From Leptospira sp. GIMC2001 (GTDB lineage Bacteria > Spirochaetota > Leptospiria > Leptospirales > Leptospiraceae): a stretch of 64,000 nucleotides of DNA. Made by a program: the position numbers and the translations under genes. The stretch covers positions 1,714,097 to 1,778,096 of the forward strand of contig NZ_CP115468.1 of assembly GCF_028462125.1 (NCBI RefSeq), read 5' to 3'. The notes under the pieces were generated by a model that was not told the DNA's origin, did not search any database, and worked only from the letters and a program-made list of their open reading frames with translations. Positions 1-9,707 of the stretch are shown here, one piece after another (the first letter of the stretch is position 1; each line of letters begins with the position of its first letter).

Positions 1-1629
1 GAGAGACATACCTTATTCATCTCAGGAATATCCGGAGATTTGGTATCTCAATACACAAGACCTGATGCCAATCTATTAAATGAAGTAGCGATCAATGATT
101 CTCTATCCGAACAGAATGAACAAGATCTTGCGTACATTATGATGGTCGGATACAATGAAGTCAAACGTGATCTAACACTTGTATTGGATGGAATACCGAC
201 AGTTTCAATCCTTCGTGCGGGTTATACAGTTGTTGCACCCGTTAAACTATTTCTCTGGATAGGATTAATGCTTCTTGTGATCTATATTGCGATCAATATA
301 TCATCAGAAATCAAAGTTATTTCCAGATTTGCTTCTGCACTAGCTTTAGTTCCATTCCTCTTCATCAATATCTACAGTTGTTCACCGCTATTTTACGGTG
401 GAGCTTCTGGCGAAGAAGGAGTTCCTCCTTGGCTCCTCGGACTTGGAATCCCAGCTGATACACAAGGTGTGAACTCACCAACCACCACATCTGGTGGAGG
501 CGGTGGCGGAAGTGCCAGCCAAGAAACCGCTAGAATCCCAGGAATGTTCTTTATGCATCCTGACCATTTGGGTAGCATAACCATGCTTACAGATGGATAT
601 GGTAATGTTCTCGCAGGTGGTGAAATGGGTGGAAAATCACATATAACCTACAAACCATATGGAGAAATACTAAGAACTGATAGTTATGGACCCGATGTAT
701 CTAAATACAAATACACGGGTCAGGAAGAAGACATGGAATCAGGGTTATATTATTATAAAGCAAGATACTACGATCCAGCTATGGGTAGGTTTATGCAGAA
801 TGATACCGAAGTGAATGCGCTGGAACCGAACGGAATGAATCGTATGATGTATGTTAGTGGAGATCCAATATCGTTTCGTGATCCCAGTGGTAATATTTGT
901 GGAGCTAATGTCTTTAGTGCTCTTGCGTTAGTTTTTTTAGGACCAGTTATAGGTTCTTTCGTTGCTGCCGGAGGTGGAGTGTCAGGTAACCATACAGGCG
1001 GAGGCAGTTGTTCGAAGTTGCCCAATGAAAAGCATGCATTAGGATTTTTAATTTTCTTTCGAGCACAGACTATAGCCGATCCCGGAGAGAAAAATGCATT
1101 GTTATATATGGGTATGATGTATATAGAAGGGTTAACAGGTAAAGGACCTTCACCGCTTGGAAAAATGAGTAGAACGGAACTCCAACTGTTTTTGCTTCTT
1201 GAGCAAAATACCACAAATCTAAACCCTGCAATATATTTTGCAATTTATTCGATGATGACAACAGGAGTTTTAAATCCAAAAACAGCCATTGACACGGCTT
1301 CAATGCATCATGATCATTTTGGTCCGAAGATATTAGACCCGAATAACCGTAGAGCCAATTCTCAATGGATGGGGCGAGCGAAAACCGCAGCCTTTAGTCA
1401 TGATTCTTGGAGTTCAAATTATAAACGGGAATACGAAGCCGCTGGGCATTGTGGTAGAGCTAGAGCTGGTTGCGCTACTATCAATTCCATTGGGACTACA
1501 ATCGGTAACGCAGTAACAGCTGCCGTAGGTAGTATAACATTTAGCATTGCAAATGGTCTAACTGGTCTTGGGACTATACGAGAATCTAGGTACTACATAA
1601 GAAAAGCCAGAGGTAAAATAAAGTTATGA
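1..1629 (+). CDS. Rhs family polymorphic toxin, 3' part (5' end outside window)
   Basis: The frame is open from base 1, so the gene enters from the left and any internal TTG or ATG is not its start. Two hydrophobic segments lie near 210-280 and 320-380, then a glycine-rich linker near 490-520. The RHS-repeat-associated core follows near 540-890, with HPDHLGS, the YYYKARYYDP motif and a core ending in DPSGN. In Rhs proteins the core encloses the C-terminal toxin, which is released after delivery. The tip (about 890-1629) has a conserved patch with HHDHFG, QWMGRAK and SHDSW, and a glycine/alanine-rich hydrophobic tail. I do not recognise the toxin activity; the histidine-rich patch may be catalytic. 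The same tip family recurs at 2105-2761. The stop overlaps the next gene's start (ATGA). Confidence 0.85.
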   Translation, partial: ERHTLFISGISGDLVSQYTRPDANLLNEVAINDSLSEQNEQDLAYIMMVGYNEVKRDLTLVLDGIPTVSILRAGYTVVAPVKLFLWIGLMLLVIYIAINISSEIKVISRFASALALVPFLFINIYSCSPLFYGGASGEEGVPPWLLGLGIPADTQGVNSPTTTSGGGGGGSASQETARIPGMFFMHPDHLGSITMLTDGYGNVLAGGEMGGKSHITYKPYGEILRTDSYGPDVSKYKYTGQEEDMESGLYYYKARYYDPAMGRFMQNDTEVNALEPNGMNRMMYVSGDPISFRDPSGNICGANVFSALALVFLGPVIGSFVAAGGGVSGNHTGGGSCSKLPNEKHALGFLIFFRAQTIADPGEKNALLYMGMMYIEGLTGKGPSPLGKMSRTELQLFLLLEQNTTNLNPAIYFAIYSMMTTGVLNPKTAIDTASMHHDHFGPKILDPNNRRANSQWMGRAKTAAFSHDSWSSNYKREYEAAGHCGRARAGCATINSIGTTIGNAVTAAVGSITFSIANGLTGLGTIRESRYYIRKARGKIKL

Positions 1630-1937
1630 ATAAAGAAATAGTTATGCTACTATGTGCGACACTAATTCAATTAAATTGTGCGACAGAAAGAAAGGTTTGT
1701 TTCGAAAAATTCGGTGTGAGTTCGGATGACGGAAGTAGGAATATTTCATGTATTATGGCTTATGGAATAGGTGAAGATGCGAAGAATGAGAATCTGCCAG
1801 AATTTGTTCGAAGAAATGCAGAATTGAATTACGAAGCGGCACTAAGTCTCTGTTACTATGGATTTATTGTTGAAGCCGAATGTGGAAAAGAGTCAAATAT
1901 AATGCTAAACCCTGAATTTAGAAACCCATTGTGGTAA
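1626..1937 (+). CDS. Small lipoprotein, candidate immunity protein for the Rhs tip
   Basis: 103 aa. It starts inside the stop of the rhs gene (4-bp overlap), so the two are translationally coupled. An N-terminal hydrophobic segment ends in a lipobox-like LNC at residues 16-18, so a lipoprotein anchored in the periplasm or outer membrane is likely. Several cysteines follow (CFEKF, ISCIM, LCYYG, EAECG). Its C-terminal part, with an LC...EAECGKESN pattern, resembles the end of the protein at 2767-3042 (LDC...EKQCEGESN). Position right after the toxin tip and the matching pair downstream suggest immunity; that role is inferred. Confidence 0.65.
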   Translation: MNKEIVMLLCATLIQLNCATERKVCFEKFGVSSDDGSRNISCIMAYGIGEDAKNENLPEFVRRNAELNYEAALSLCYYGFIVEAECGKESNIMLNPEFRNPLW

Positions 1938-2104
1938 ATACTTTAAAAGAAAAATATTTATATTTAGCGAATGTTAAAATTGTATTATTTATTGTAAGTC
2001 TCGATAAAAATAATTCCTTGAATGTTTTGTCCTTTATGTTGGATAACAACCACGAAAGATGAACACAAAGGATTTGATTTAACTTTGCCGCTGGTGTAGG
2101 TGTT

Positions 2105-2761
2105 ATGGGAAATTATAATGGAGGTGGCAGTCGCTGTTATAAAGAAATGCCTCAGGAAGAACAGGCTATTTTATCTTTATTGCTCCCTTATATCACAAAT
2201 ATTGAAGGAGAAAATGAAAGAAGTCAAGCTGAATTTTTTACTTTTATTTATACACGATCACTGAGTGGATCAGAGCCATCTCTGCTTGGAGAATTGACCA
2301 GAGATGAATTAACTTTGCTACTAATTTCTGAAAATGAAAATAGCAATAATCCAATATTATATGCATCAATCTTTCTTAGCATGACACATAATGTTGGTAA
2401 TGCTAGATCGTCTGTCGATAAAGCATCTTTTTATCACGATCAGTATGGTTCTAATGTTCGAAGACCTAAGAATAGAAAGGCGAATTCTAAATGGATGGGA
2501 CAAGCAAGATCAGCATCATTTAGTCATGATACATGGAGTCGAAATTATAAGCGAGAATGGAATGCAACGAAAGGGAGTTGTAGAGATACAAGGGATTTAT
2601 TTGCAACGGTTAATACAATAGGAACAACAGTCGGTGATGCGGCGATGGCTTTAATGGGTATGATATTGTTCAGTATAGCTAATTCGATTATACGATTACA
2701 AAGAGGAATCAATCGTAACCGCTATAAAAATTCTAATATAGCCAGGAAGTGGAAATTGTGA
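2105..2761 (+). pseudogene. Orphan Rhs C-terminal toxin tip
   Basis: 218 aa homologous to the tip of the upstream Rhs protein: it keeps YHDQYGS, KWMGQAR, SHDTWSRNYKREW and a hydrophobic tail matching the upstream tip. The bases just before the ATG also encode residues like those after the upstream core (FAAGVGV versus FVAAGGGV), but an in-frame TGA cuts off the core. It is thus a displaced tip without delivery domains, as commonly left behind when Rhs tips are exchanged. It could be silent, act as donor for recombination onto the upstream rhs, or be expressed from the ATG. The 167 bp before it hold only the remnant of the join. Confidence 0.7.
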
Positions 2762-2766
2762 ATAAA

Positions 2767-3042
2767 ATGAAATTGTTATTTTTCATTCTAATACTTATTA
2801 ATCATTGCACTACACAAAGAGATATGTGCCACTCAAGATTAATTACTTTTAGAGGAAAATCCTTTGATGCATGCAGTCGATATTTTGGTTATGAGGCAAT
2901 ATCAAGAAATGGCGGAGCTGATCGTTCAGAAAGAACGGTTGATAATTTGAAGAATTATTTTCTTCTAGACTGTCTTACTTTAATAGAAGAAGAAAAGCAA
3001 TGTGAAGGAGAATCAAACTTAATTCCTCATATAGGATATTAA
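2767..3042 (+). CDS. Small lipoprotein, candidate immunity protein of the orphan tip
   Basis: I chose the ATG at 2767 because it gives a clean signal peptide (MKLLFFILILINHC) with a lipobox cysteine; an upstream ATG at 2749 only adds polar residues. About 91 aa. The C-terminal cysteine pattern and a GESN motif resemble the 1626-1937 product. It directly follows the orphan tip, as its relative follows the intact one. Immunity function is inferred from this repeated pairing. Confidence 0.6.
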   Translation: MKLLFFILILINHCTTQRDMCHSRLITFRGKSFDACSRYFGYEAISRNGGADRSERTVDNLKNYFLLDCLTLIEEEKQCEGESNLIPHIGY

Positions 3043-3350
3043 GGAAAATTAAGTTTGTGTGTCTCGCTTAGCACCACTTAGCACCTCGTAAAAACTAATT
3101 CATTGTAATTTTTTTCAGTTATGCTGGATAAAAATTACAACTGAGGCTCGTAAAAAAATAATTGGACTTATTGTCTGTTAAGGTAGATATTTATTCGATT
3201 TGAAAGAATTAACGTTTTGAAATTGAAACTAAAACAGGAGTATATATAAAAAAAATTGGGAAAATCACAAAATATTGAAAATATCCTTTCTATTTGAATA
3301 TAGTGCGATCCTGATACGATAAGAAAAAAGATTCAATCTAAAATCAGAAT

Positions 3351-3770
3351 CTAAGCTACTTTCTGATATGAGTAAATATGATAAAGCCCATTCAATACAG
3401 GAGTCGCAACTAACTTAGAATCTGGTGGTTTCTCTATAACAGACGGAATGGGAGTTTCCTTGTTTATAGCGATATGAGTTCTATGGTTGTTATAGAATTG
3501 AATAAATTCATCTAACTTTGATACTAGAAGGTATTGATTGACTGGAATAAAGTAATCTAAGAACTCTTCTTTGCAGGTTTTGACAAAACGCTCAGTGTAT
3601 CCGTTCTACCGAAGAGAAAGAATCGAAGCTTTCTCATGTTTTACTTTAACTTTCCCAAGAAAACGAGTGATGCGTTTACCGAAAAGTGAATCGTTATCAG
3701 ATATAACATATTTGATCTAAAGATCGGATTGAATAGCTTTTCGAATTGATAGAGTAATATTTACTAGCTA
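3351..3770 (-). pseudogene. Transposase remnant (integrase-core DDE, IS3/IS481-like)
   Basis: Read on the minus strand with at least two stops, this encodes pieces of an rve integrase core: SDNDSLFGKRITRFLG, then [19 protein letters not shown], then [17 protein letters not shown]. This is the usual C-terminal half of IS3/IS481-type transposases. In-frame stops and the lack of an N-terminal half show it is dead. The rest of 3043-3905 (left part 3043-3350, right part 3771-3905) is very AT-rich and I see no gene in it. Confidence 0.6.
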
Positions 3771-3905
3771 AAGCTATTAATTATCCAAAATTTTTCATTT
3801 TGAGTCAAAATACTATCATAATGAATCAAATGATAGTTTTAAAATAATATAAATATAATAAAATAAATTAATAGGCATTCAAATCTAATTTCTTAAAGTT
3901 GACTC

Positions 3906-4766
3906 ATGTCTTTACAAAAGCTAGAAAATCAGCTAAGCATCACTTCTGAGGGCTTACCATTGGCGTATAACGCAACTATACAGCAATTCCTAGACTTTCA
4001 GAGAATAGAGGGTCGAACCTTGTCTCCAGAGTCGATAAAGCAATTCCTAGCACAACCGAAGAAGAAAGGATATGGAAATTATTCTCCTGCATCAATTGCG
4101 CTTCGGAAAACAGCATTGTTCCAAGCAATTAAGAAGATGACATTTGATTCTAGGGTAAGGGCGGCACTTGTTGAAGAATCTAAAACTATTAAAGTAGCAA
4201 AAATTGAGAGAACTATTCATTCAGAAAAGACCTTATCTGAAAAAGAAATCTCGAAGCTCATCAAAGATACATTAAAGATAGAAGGTCGGGGATGGAATCG
4301 TGGTAACAAAAGGGAAAGGTATGCGCTCATAATAGAATGCTTGTCTATTACTGGATTGCGTATTTCTGAATTAATTCATATCAAGCTAAAGGATTGTAAA
4401 AAACAAAAAGGTATAGTTTATATTCAAATTATGGGCAAGGGAAGTAAGCCTAGGAGAATATTTATCCCAGAAAAACTTTTTGATAAGATCAAGCTAGAGT
4501 TTAACTCCAATGAATACCTTTTTACATCAGTTCAAGGTAAAAAATATAATAGAGCGATGCTATACCAAGATATCCGAGACCTAGGAATTAGAATTCTGAA
4601 CAGAGAAATTGGATTACATACATTTCGTCATAGCTTTGCTACTCGCGAGATTAAAAAGAGAGGATCAGTTAAAGCTGTTCAGAAGTATCTAGGTCACTCT
4701 TCTTCAGCGATTACTGAGCAGATGTACAACCATGATGAAATAACTCCTGAGGATCTGTTTAAATGA
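3906..4766 (+). CDS. Tyrosine recombinase (XerC/D-like integrase)
   Basis: 286 aa, the usual length of a Xer/phage-type recombinase. An N-terminal SAM-like DNA-binding domain spans about residues 15-95. The catalytic domain has R152 (TGLRISEL), K178 (GKGSK), H238 and R241 (LHTFRHSFA), H264 (LGHSS) and Y274 (EQMYNHD), so the full active-site set is present. It cuts and rejoins DNA through a 3'-phosphotyrosine. It lacks the extra helix block between the middle motifs that marks integron IntI proteins, so I call it Xer-like and not IntI. It overlaps the next gene by 4 bp. It may mobilise the RT/replication module here; action on the cassette array is untested. Confidence 0.9.
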   Translation: MSLQKLENQLSITSEGLPLAYNATIQQFLDFQRIEGRTLSPESIKQFLAQPKKKGYGNYSPASIALRKTALFQAIKKMTFDSRVRAALVEESKTIKVAKIERTIHSEKTLSEKEISKLIKDTLKIEGRGWNRGNKRERYALIIECLSITGLRISELIHIKLKDCKKQKGIVYIQIMGKGSKPRRIFIPEKLFDKIKLEFNSNEYLFTSVQGKKYNRAMLYQDIRDLGIRILNREIGLHTFRHSFATREIKKRGSVKAVQKYLGHSSSAITEQMYNHDEITPEDLFK

Positions 4767-4948
4767 AGAAAGCTATAGCTAAAAAGAAGGGAAGACCTAC
4801 TAACCCTAAATTGATTCCAACTGTAGCGGTATCGATACGATTACCTGAGCCATTGTTGAATAGCTTAGATGAAATATCCACGAAGGAGGGCAGATCAAGA
4901 ACTAGGCAGATTGAAATGATTGTTAAAAACTTTGTAGAGAATTATTAG
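4763..4948 (+). CDS. Ribbon-helix-helix DNA-binding protein
   Basis: 61 aa. After a lysine-rich start, residues 20-60 fit a CopG/Arc-type fold: a strand (TVAVSIRLPEPLLN) followed by two helices with SRTRQIEMIVKNFV. Such proteins bind DNA as dimers and often autoregulate or act as plasmid copy control or recombination directionality factors. The ATGA overlap with the recombinase shows one transcript, so it probably regulates or assists the recombinase. Confidence 0.75.
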   Translation: MKKAIAKKKGRPTNPKLIPTVAVSIRLPEPLLNSLDEISTKEGRSRTRQIEMIVKNFVENY

Positions 4949-4991
4949 TTATGAGATTGAGGGGCATTATTCGTATTTTCTTAATAAAGAA

Positions 4992-5034
4992 AAGCTCGCA
5001 GACATAGATCTAATTTTCTATGAATTACGAGCTT
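4992..5034. terminator. Imperfect hairpin between convergent genes
   Basis: AAGCTCG (4992-4998) pairs with CGAGCTT (5028-5034) and CATAGA (5003-5008) with TCTATG (5017-5022), with small internal loops. It lies between the convergent RHH and RT genes, so it may act as a terminator for both directions, although neither side has a strong T-run. A structured RNA used by the neighbouring RT is an alternative. Confidence 0.4.
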
Positions 5035-5073
5035 ACTGCTGTCCGTATCCGTGTTTAAATCATCTACTTACTT

Positions 5074-6351
5074 CTAGAATACCTTATTATTTATTTCCTC
5101 CTTAGTTTCTAGGTAATGTATCTTTATTCGGTTACGCCTGCTCGGAAGTTGTGCGAGTAGATATGAAATCTCTCTTAGCAACGAGTCTATATCAAATTCC
5201 ATACTGCGGATGATGTAATCTAACCGGCTAATTTCAACTCTACTCTTCAGATTGTTAGTTATAGAGGATGGTAATGTTTCCAATAGTCTTTTCCACGATT
5301 GAAGAGTTTTGTCTGACAGCGGGGTTGATTTAAATCTGTTTCTCAGGTAATTTGTAATATTGTCTGGCGTATCTCGTAGACAAAGTTCAAGAATCTTAGC
5401 TTTGATTCTTATTGTCTGTATATCTATGATGATTCCGTCCTCATTACCCTTTAACTTATATCCTAGGAATGTCTGTTCCTTTCTTATATCCGTCGAAATA
5501 TTTGGGGTTTTCTCTGATATGAGAAGGTTTGAATTGTTAAGGGTGCTTTCTACCCATTCATTGATTTGTTTTACATAATTATCCTCCTCGAACGTTATGA
5601 ATATATCATCTGCATATCTATACATCTGAACATTTGGGAATTCTTTCCGCATTGGTTTATCTAGCACATGATCCAGAAAAATATTACATAAGACAGGACC
5701 ATGTATACTACCTTGAGGTACGCCTGGTAGCTTTACTTTCTTCCCATCAATAACACTGTAACTTTTTAAGGATTTACGTATCAGTCTCAGAAAGTCTGGA
5801 TTTGATATCCTATTTTCAATGATCCCTAGAAGCATATTTGTATCAATTGAAGCAAAACATTTATTAATATCCAGTTTGAGAAAGTATTTCGCAGATTTAG
5901 ACTGTGAAATAATCAACTCTACACCTTTCTTAATACTTCTGCGTCGACGATATGCGAAACTTTCTGGATAAAAGGAATCATCAAATATCTCATTTAGAAT
6001 CAATGAAATGTACTTTTGAATAATCTTATCCTGCGTTCGATATGAATAAATAATTCTCTCCTTTCCACTGGTAATAATTTTAGTTTGCTGTGCACGACCA
6101 AATTCATACTTATTACTTCTACACTTGAGAATCAGATCTTTACAAAGAGAAGGATTGTTTTTCCATTCAGCTATGGCATTTTTCTGCTCCTTTGTTTTCC
6201 TTTTCAGTAGGGATAAAAGTTGTTTAATCATGTTAACGTGGAGCTTTTCGACAGGATTATTTATAATCTTACCTCGCAAAAGGTATTCTGCTTTAACTAC
6301 TTTCAATGAATCTTCAAGAGATAGTAGATTATTAATCATTAAATCATTCAT
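5074..6351 (-). CDS. Reverse transcriptase, unassigned bacterial lineage
   Basis: 425 aa. The RT palm motifs are in order: motif 2 region with R105 (IYSYRTQDKI), motif A FLKLDINKCF with D161, motif B GVPQGS at 210-215, motif C YADD at 246-249, and motif E FLGYKL near 295-300. D161 plus D248 and D249 should bind the metals, so it should be active. GVPQGS excludes the DGR type, which has SQ here. I see neither the retron VTG motif nor a group II intron maturase/HNH tail. The last 90 residues (about 335-425) are helical and unrecognised. It is transcribed away from the helicase gene side and convergent with the recombinase pair. Possible roles are phage defence or replication of this element. 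Confidence 0.85.
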   Translation of the reverse strand: MNDLMINNLLSLEDSLKVVKAEYLLRGKIINNPVEKLHVNMIKQLLSLLKRKTKEQKNAIAEWKNNPSLCKDLILKCRSNKYEFGRAQQTKIITSGKERIIYSYRTQDKIIQKYISLILNEIFDDSFYPESFAYRRRRSIKKGVELIISQSKSAKYFLKLDINKCFASIDTNMLLGIIENRISNPDFLRLIRKSLKSYSVIDGKKVKLPGVPQGSIHGPVLCNIFLDHVLDKPMRKEFPNVQMYRYADDIFITFEEDNYVKQINEWVESTLNNSNLLISEKTPNISTDIRKEQTFLGYKLKGNEDGIIIDIQTIRIKAKILELCLRDTPDNITNYLRNRFKSTPLSDKTLQSWKRLLETLPSSITNNLKSRVEISRLDYIIRSMEFDIDSLLREISYLLAQLPSRRNRIKIHYLETKEEINNKVF

Positions 6352-6500
6352 TTGTTAAGTTTATGCTCCCCATAATACCTTTTATTTTCATCGAACAGTA
6401 AATATTTTTATCCTATCCCTAATAGACAGGATAAAAATGTCTCAAAAATACTAAAGCAAAATGTAGATATTTTTGAAAAAATAAATGTTAAATTAAAATA

Positions 6501-8861
6501 TTACATTAAAGGAGCTTTAATTTTAACAAAATTTTTCAAATTATAATCATCATCTACATAATAATTAGCATGTATGCATGGAAAATTGGAATATATAACG
6601 ATATCAACTTTATATCCACTCCATCTTCCTCTTCCGACAGCCTGTTCTAATATAGCTGAAGTGAAATCAAATTGTATGTTCCTAATTGTAATATTTTCTG
6701 ATACGGCTAAATAAGGAAAAGTAATCCCTTTATATGTATGCATTTCCGATTTACATTTATCATAATCTTTGATCGTTTTATATGGAAGATTAAGCTCGGC
6801 TGAAATCAAACGGATATAATGGACTGGAGGATTCATAGTACCTGCTATTAGTATATTTCGTCCGATTAGTACATTGCTAGATTCCGTAGCTCCTAGGTTC
6901 AAATCAATTTCTAATTCCTTATTCTTGTAAGTTATTATAGCATAACCTAATTTTTTATATTTATTGATTACACTTTTATATTGATTATCGTTTTTCTTTA
7001 TATTATATTTAGAAAAACTAAAGTCACCGAATTGTCTTATTTTGGCTCTAATTTTTGGTATTGGTAATTCATAGTGAACAAATCTTTCTCCAAATAATTG
7101 AGAATAGATAGTTTCGGAAGGTGTGCCAGATAAAATTATTATCTTTTTATTTGGAAAATCAAAAGTCTTAATGAATTCTATAGAGTTGCCAACCCGCGTA
7201 AAATATCTACTATTTAAAAAATAATTAAGCTTCTCGGATATATTACTAAGAGCAGTATCTTCTTTGCTTAGATACTGAAATGCTTTCAATTCTTGAAATT
7301 CATCAATAATATTTTCCACTTTTTCTAGTAATTCTTCACTAAACTTTGGAATTCTAGTAATGTAACCAGATTTTGTTTTCTTTACTCGTTTACAAAAGGT
7401 TTCGAATTTTTTTATCTGAGAATTACTCAAATTAGATAATTTGATTTTTTCTAGAAGGATCTCTATTTCATTTATTTTTATAGAATCAGAATTAAATCTT
7501 GCTTTTATTAAACACTCATCAAAAATAATTAAGTCAAATTTTTCCATGTCCGCTTGGGAAAAATAAGAGAAAAACCGCTTATGAGTTATTTTTAATATCG
7601 GATACTTGTTAAGTGCTTCTCCAACCTGTATACCAAATTTTGTATGTGCAATAACTCGTGGATCATCAGGATTCCTTCTTTTTAATTCCGCATAATAACG
7701 TCTTCGAGATAATCCTTTTATCTTCACTATTCTATCATCGATATCAAGAATATCAGGACGATTCGGATAGGCGTGACCTACACGTATTGAATCAATATTA
7801 TCGATACGTAGACAAACTATCAAAACTCGCTTCACTTTATCATTTAGCATTGTTGGTATTTTTTCCAATAATTTCGTTTTACCAACTCCAGTTTTCGCAT
7901 TGATAAGGTGAACAAGATTATCATTTGAATGAAAAACATTTTTGAATATTCTACTTAATATTTTTCTTATACTCGATAATTTTTCTCTTTGAAATGAAAT
8001 TAAACCATTTCGTTTAATAGAAGATGTAAGATCTGGAGGTAATAAAAGATCTTCAAGTTTTAAACCATATCCGAGTGCTTTTTTTCTGGTTCGTATTCTA
8101 GTAGCAAATGATTCATATTTTTCTTTGTGATAATTATAGAGTAAATTTAAATCAACATCATTTCTATCAGAAATATTAGGTAATTTGCGACTTCCAGCAC
8201 TATAGCCCAAAAAACAAGATAATTGAATATCTAGTTTATCAATTCCTCTTAAATCATTCAATTCTTGTCTTTCGCAATACTTAAAAAAGTTATTGGTATC
8301 TGAAGTATAATACTTACTCCAAAACAAAGATTCAGCCATAATTTCATTTTTTTCAGCAAATTTTTTGATACTAGATTTATAAATAGCTTCCAGTGCGATT
8401 ATGAGACTTCGGTTCCTTGGTAAATAGATGAGTGTATGGAAATGGGGAAGGTATTTTTTATCCTTATTCTCAAATCCTGGAAATGTGTATTTTACGAATG
8501 AGAGTCCTTTTCTTTGAGAACCTTGAAAATAAAGGATATCTAATTCTCTAAACGTATCTTGAATAACCTCTTTTAGTTGATTATGATCGAGATAACCATA
8601 ACCAGAGATAAATTCTGATCTGAAAGTAATAAAATATGGTATATATATCCCTTTGTATACTTCAGCTACCGTATTCGCCTTATTAATTAGGTTATTTAAG
8701 CTACTATGATTTTGATTAATCATTACGGCTCTATCAAAGTCATAGTTCTCATCAAAGTTCGACTCTGAACCTGTAATCGCGGGGTTTATATAAAAGCTTT
8801 TAGTTGCTTCGTTTTTATCTAGTGGTTTAAATGAACCATTTGTTAATAATGTTGTGGACAT
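6501..8861 (-). CDS. HUH endonuclease-helicase fusion, replication protein
   Basis: 786 aa. The N-terminal third has a PHFHTLIY segment (H140 and H142), which fits the metal-binding HUH motif of rolling-circle Rep proteins and relaxases; Y194 (FFKYCER) is one possible nicking tyrosine. Residues 315-760 are a superfamily 1/2-type helicase: Walker A AKTGVGKTK (322-330), a DEC box (LIIFDEC), an SGTPSE segment like motif III, and QAVGRGRW near the C-terminus like motif VI. The combination nick plus unwind is expected for replication of a plasmid or phage-like element. It resembles origin-binding helicases in the C-terminal part. The assignment of the HUH function rests on motif reading alone. Confidence 0.7.
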   Translation of the reverse strand: MSTTLLTNGSFKPLDKNEATKSFYINPAITGSESNFDENYDFDRAVMINQNHSSLNNLINKANTVAEVYKGIYIPYFITFRSEFISGYGYLDHNQLKEVIQDTFRELDILYFQGSQRKGLSFVKYTFPGFENKDKKYLPHFHTLIYLPRNRSLIIALEAIYKSSIKKFAEKNEIMAESLFWSKYYTSDTNNFFKYCERQELNDLRGIDKLDIQLSCFLGYSAGSRKLPNISDRNDVDLNLLYNYHKEKYESFATRIRTRKKALGYGLKLEDLLLPPDLTSSIKRNGLISFQREKLSSIRKILSRIFKNVFHSNDNLVHLINAKTGVGKTKLLEKIPTMLNDKVKRVLIVCLRIDNIDSIRVGHAYPNRPDILDIDDRIVKIKGLSRRRYYAELKRRNPDDPRVIAHTKFGIQVGEALNKYPILKITHKRFFSYFSQADMEKFDLIIFDECLIKARFNSDSIKINEIEILLEKIKLSNLSNSQIKKFETFCKRVKKTKSGYITRIPKFSEELLEKVENIIDEFQELKAFQYLSKEDTALSNISEKLNYFLNSRYFTRVGNSIEFIKTFDFPNKKIIILSGTPSETIYSQLFGERFVHYELPIPKIRAKIRQFGDFSFSKYNIKKNDNQYKSVINKYKKLGYAIITYKNKELEIDLNLGATESSNVLIGRNILIAGTMNPPVHYIRLISAELNLPYKTIKDYDKCKSEMHTYKGITFPYLAVSENITIRNIQFDFTSAILEQAVGRGRWSGYKVDIVIYSNFPCIHANYYVDDDYNLKNFVKIKAPLM

Positions 8862-9707
8862 AGTTGTGGCCTACAGGTTATATAATTTTAAAAATTTTAA
8901 ATCGGGCGACTGACAAGATTCCAGAAGCCCACATATTTAAAGAATTCTCTTGGCTCAGGAATCGATTCATCGATTCAAAAGCAAAGAAGGAGGATGTATT
9001 TTGTTATTAACAATGAAAATCAGCTCTTCATTCAAATTAGAAAATCCATCCAGTAAATTAGTAGTCTCCAAACTGCTAGACACGATGGTGCCTAGTCATT
9101 TAGTTCGGAAAATACACTGATTTTGCGTTAGCTGCCATTAATAACTACCTCCAAAAGGTAATTATTTTATGTGTATGGTGTAAATTTCTTTAAGAGCAGA
9201 GTCTAGATTCATATCCCATGAGCGTACATAGGTAGAATTAACCTCCAAACTCTCTTTAAAATGCCATCTAAGCTGACCTAAATCATCTTCTAGATTGAAA
9301 ACTTTTATTTGAGTTGGTACATACCTCACCCCTTGACATAGAATTTGGTTTTAATCATTCTAAGAGAACTAAAAGTTCTAAGGTGAACGGGGCGAATTAA
9401 AAAATGCGTCCTAGCGACGAATGTCACTAATTTTCAATGTATTTTCAATCGTTATTTTTGTCAAAAATAAAATTATAGATTTATGAAAAAAAAGCATAGC
9501 GCTTGCTATAATAAAATAAATAAAATAATATATAAATATTAACTTTAGTGAGCTTTAAATAAATGAATGAGGTTTTTATAAGGACATAGTATAGTATAAA
9601 ATTAAATTAATATTAAAAGAATTTTAAATTTACTTTCTTATGTTTTCGCATAGTTTAATGAATTGGAGACAAAAAACAGATAGATTCAATTAAGAGTTAT
9701 TAAAATA
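8862..9707. other. 845-bp intergenic region, possible replication origin
   Basis: No convincing gene. A strong AAGGAGG sits near 8985-8996, followed by two overlapping ORFs of 20 and 32 codons; the second (ending MVPSHLVRKIH) vaguely recalls the N-terminus of IS1182-like transposases and may be a remnant. The stretch lies directly upstream of the Rep-like gene and becomes extremely AT-rich from 9440 to 9700, which would suit an origin or the promoter region of the module. I could not identify clear iterons. Confidence 0.35.

Noticed and set aside
3906..4766. Integron integrase IntI for the array
   Set aside because: The IntI-specific insertion is absent, the gene lies 14 kb beyond the distal, decayed end of the array, and it is co-transcribed with an RHH gene.
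5074..6351. Retron or diversity-generating retroelement
   Set aside because: No VTG motif or msr/msd-like inverted repeats were found for a retron; motif B is GVPQGS, not the SQ form of DGRs, and no template/variable repeat pair was seen nearby.
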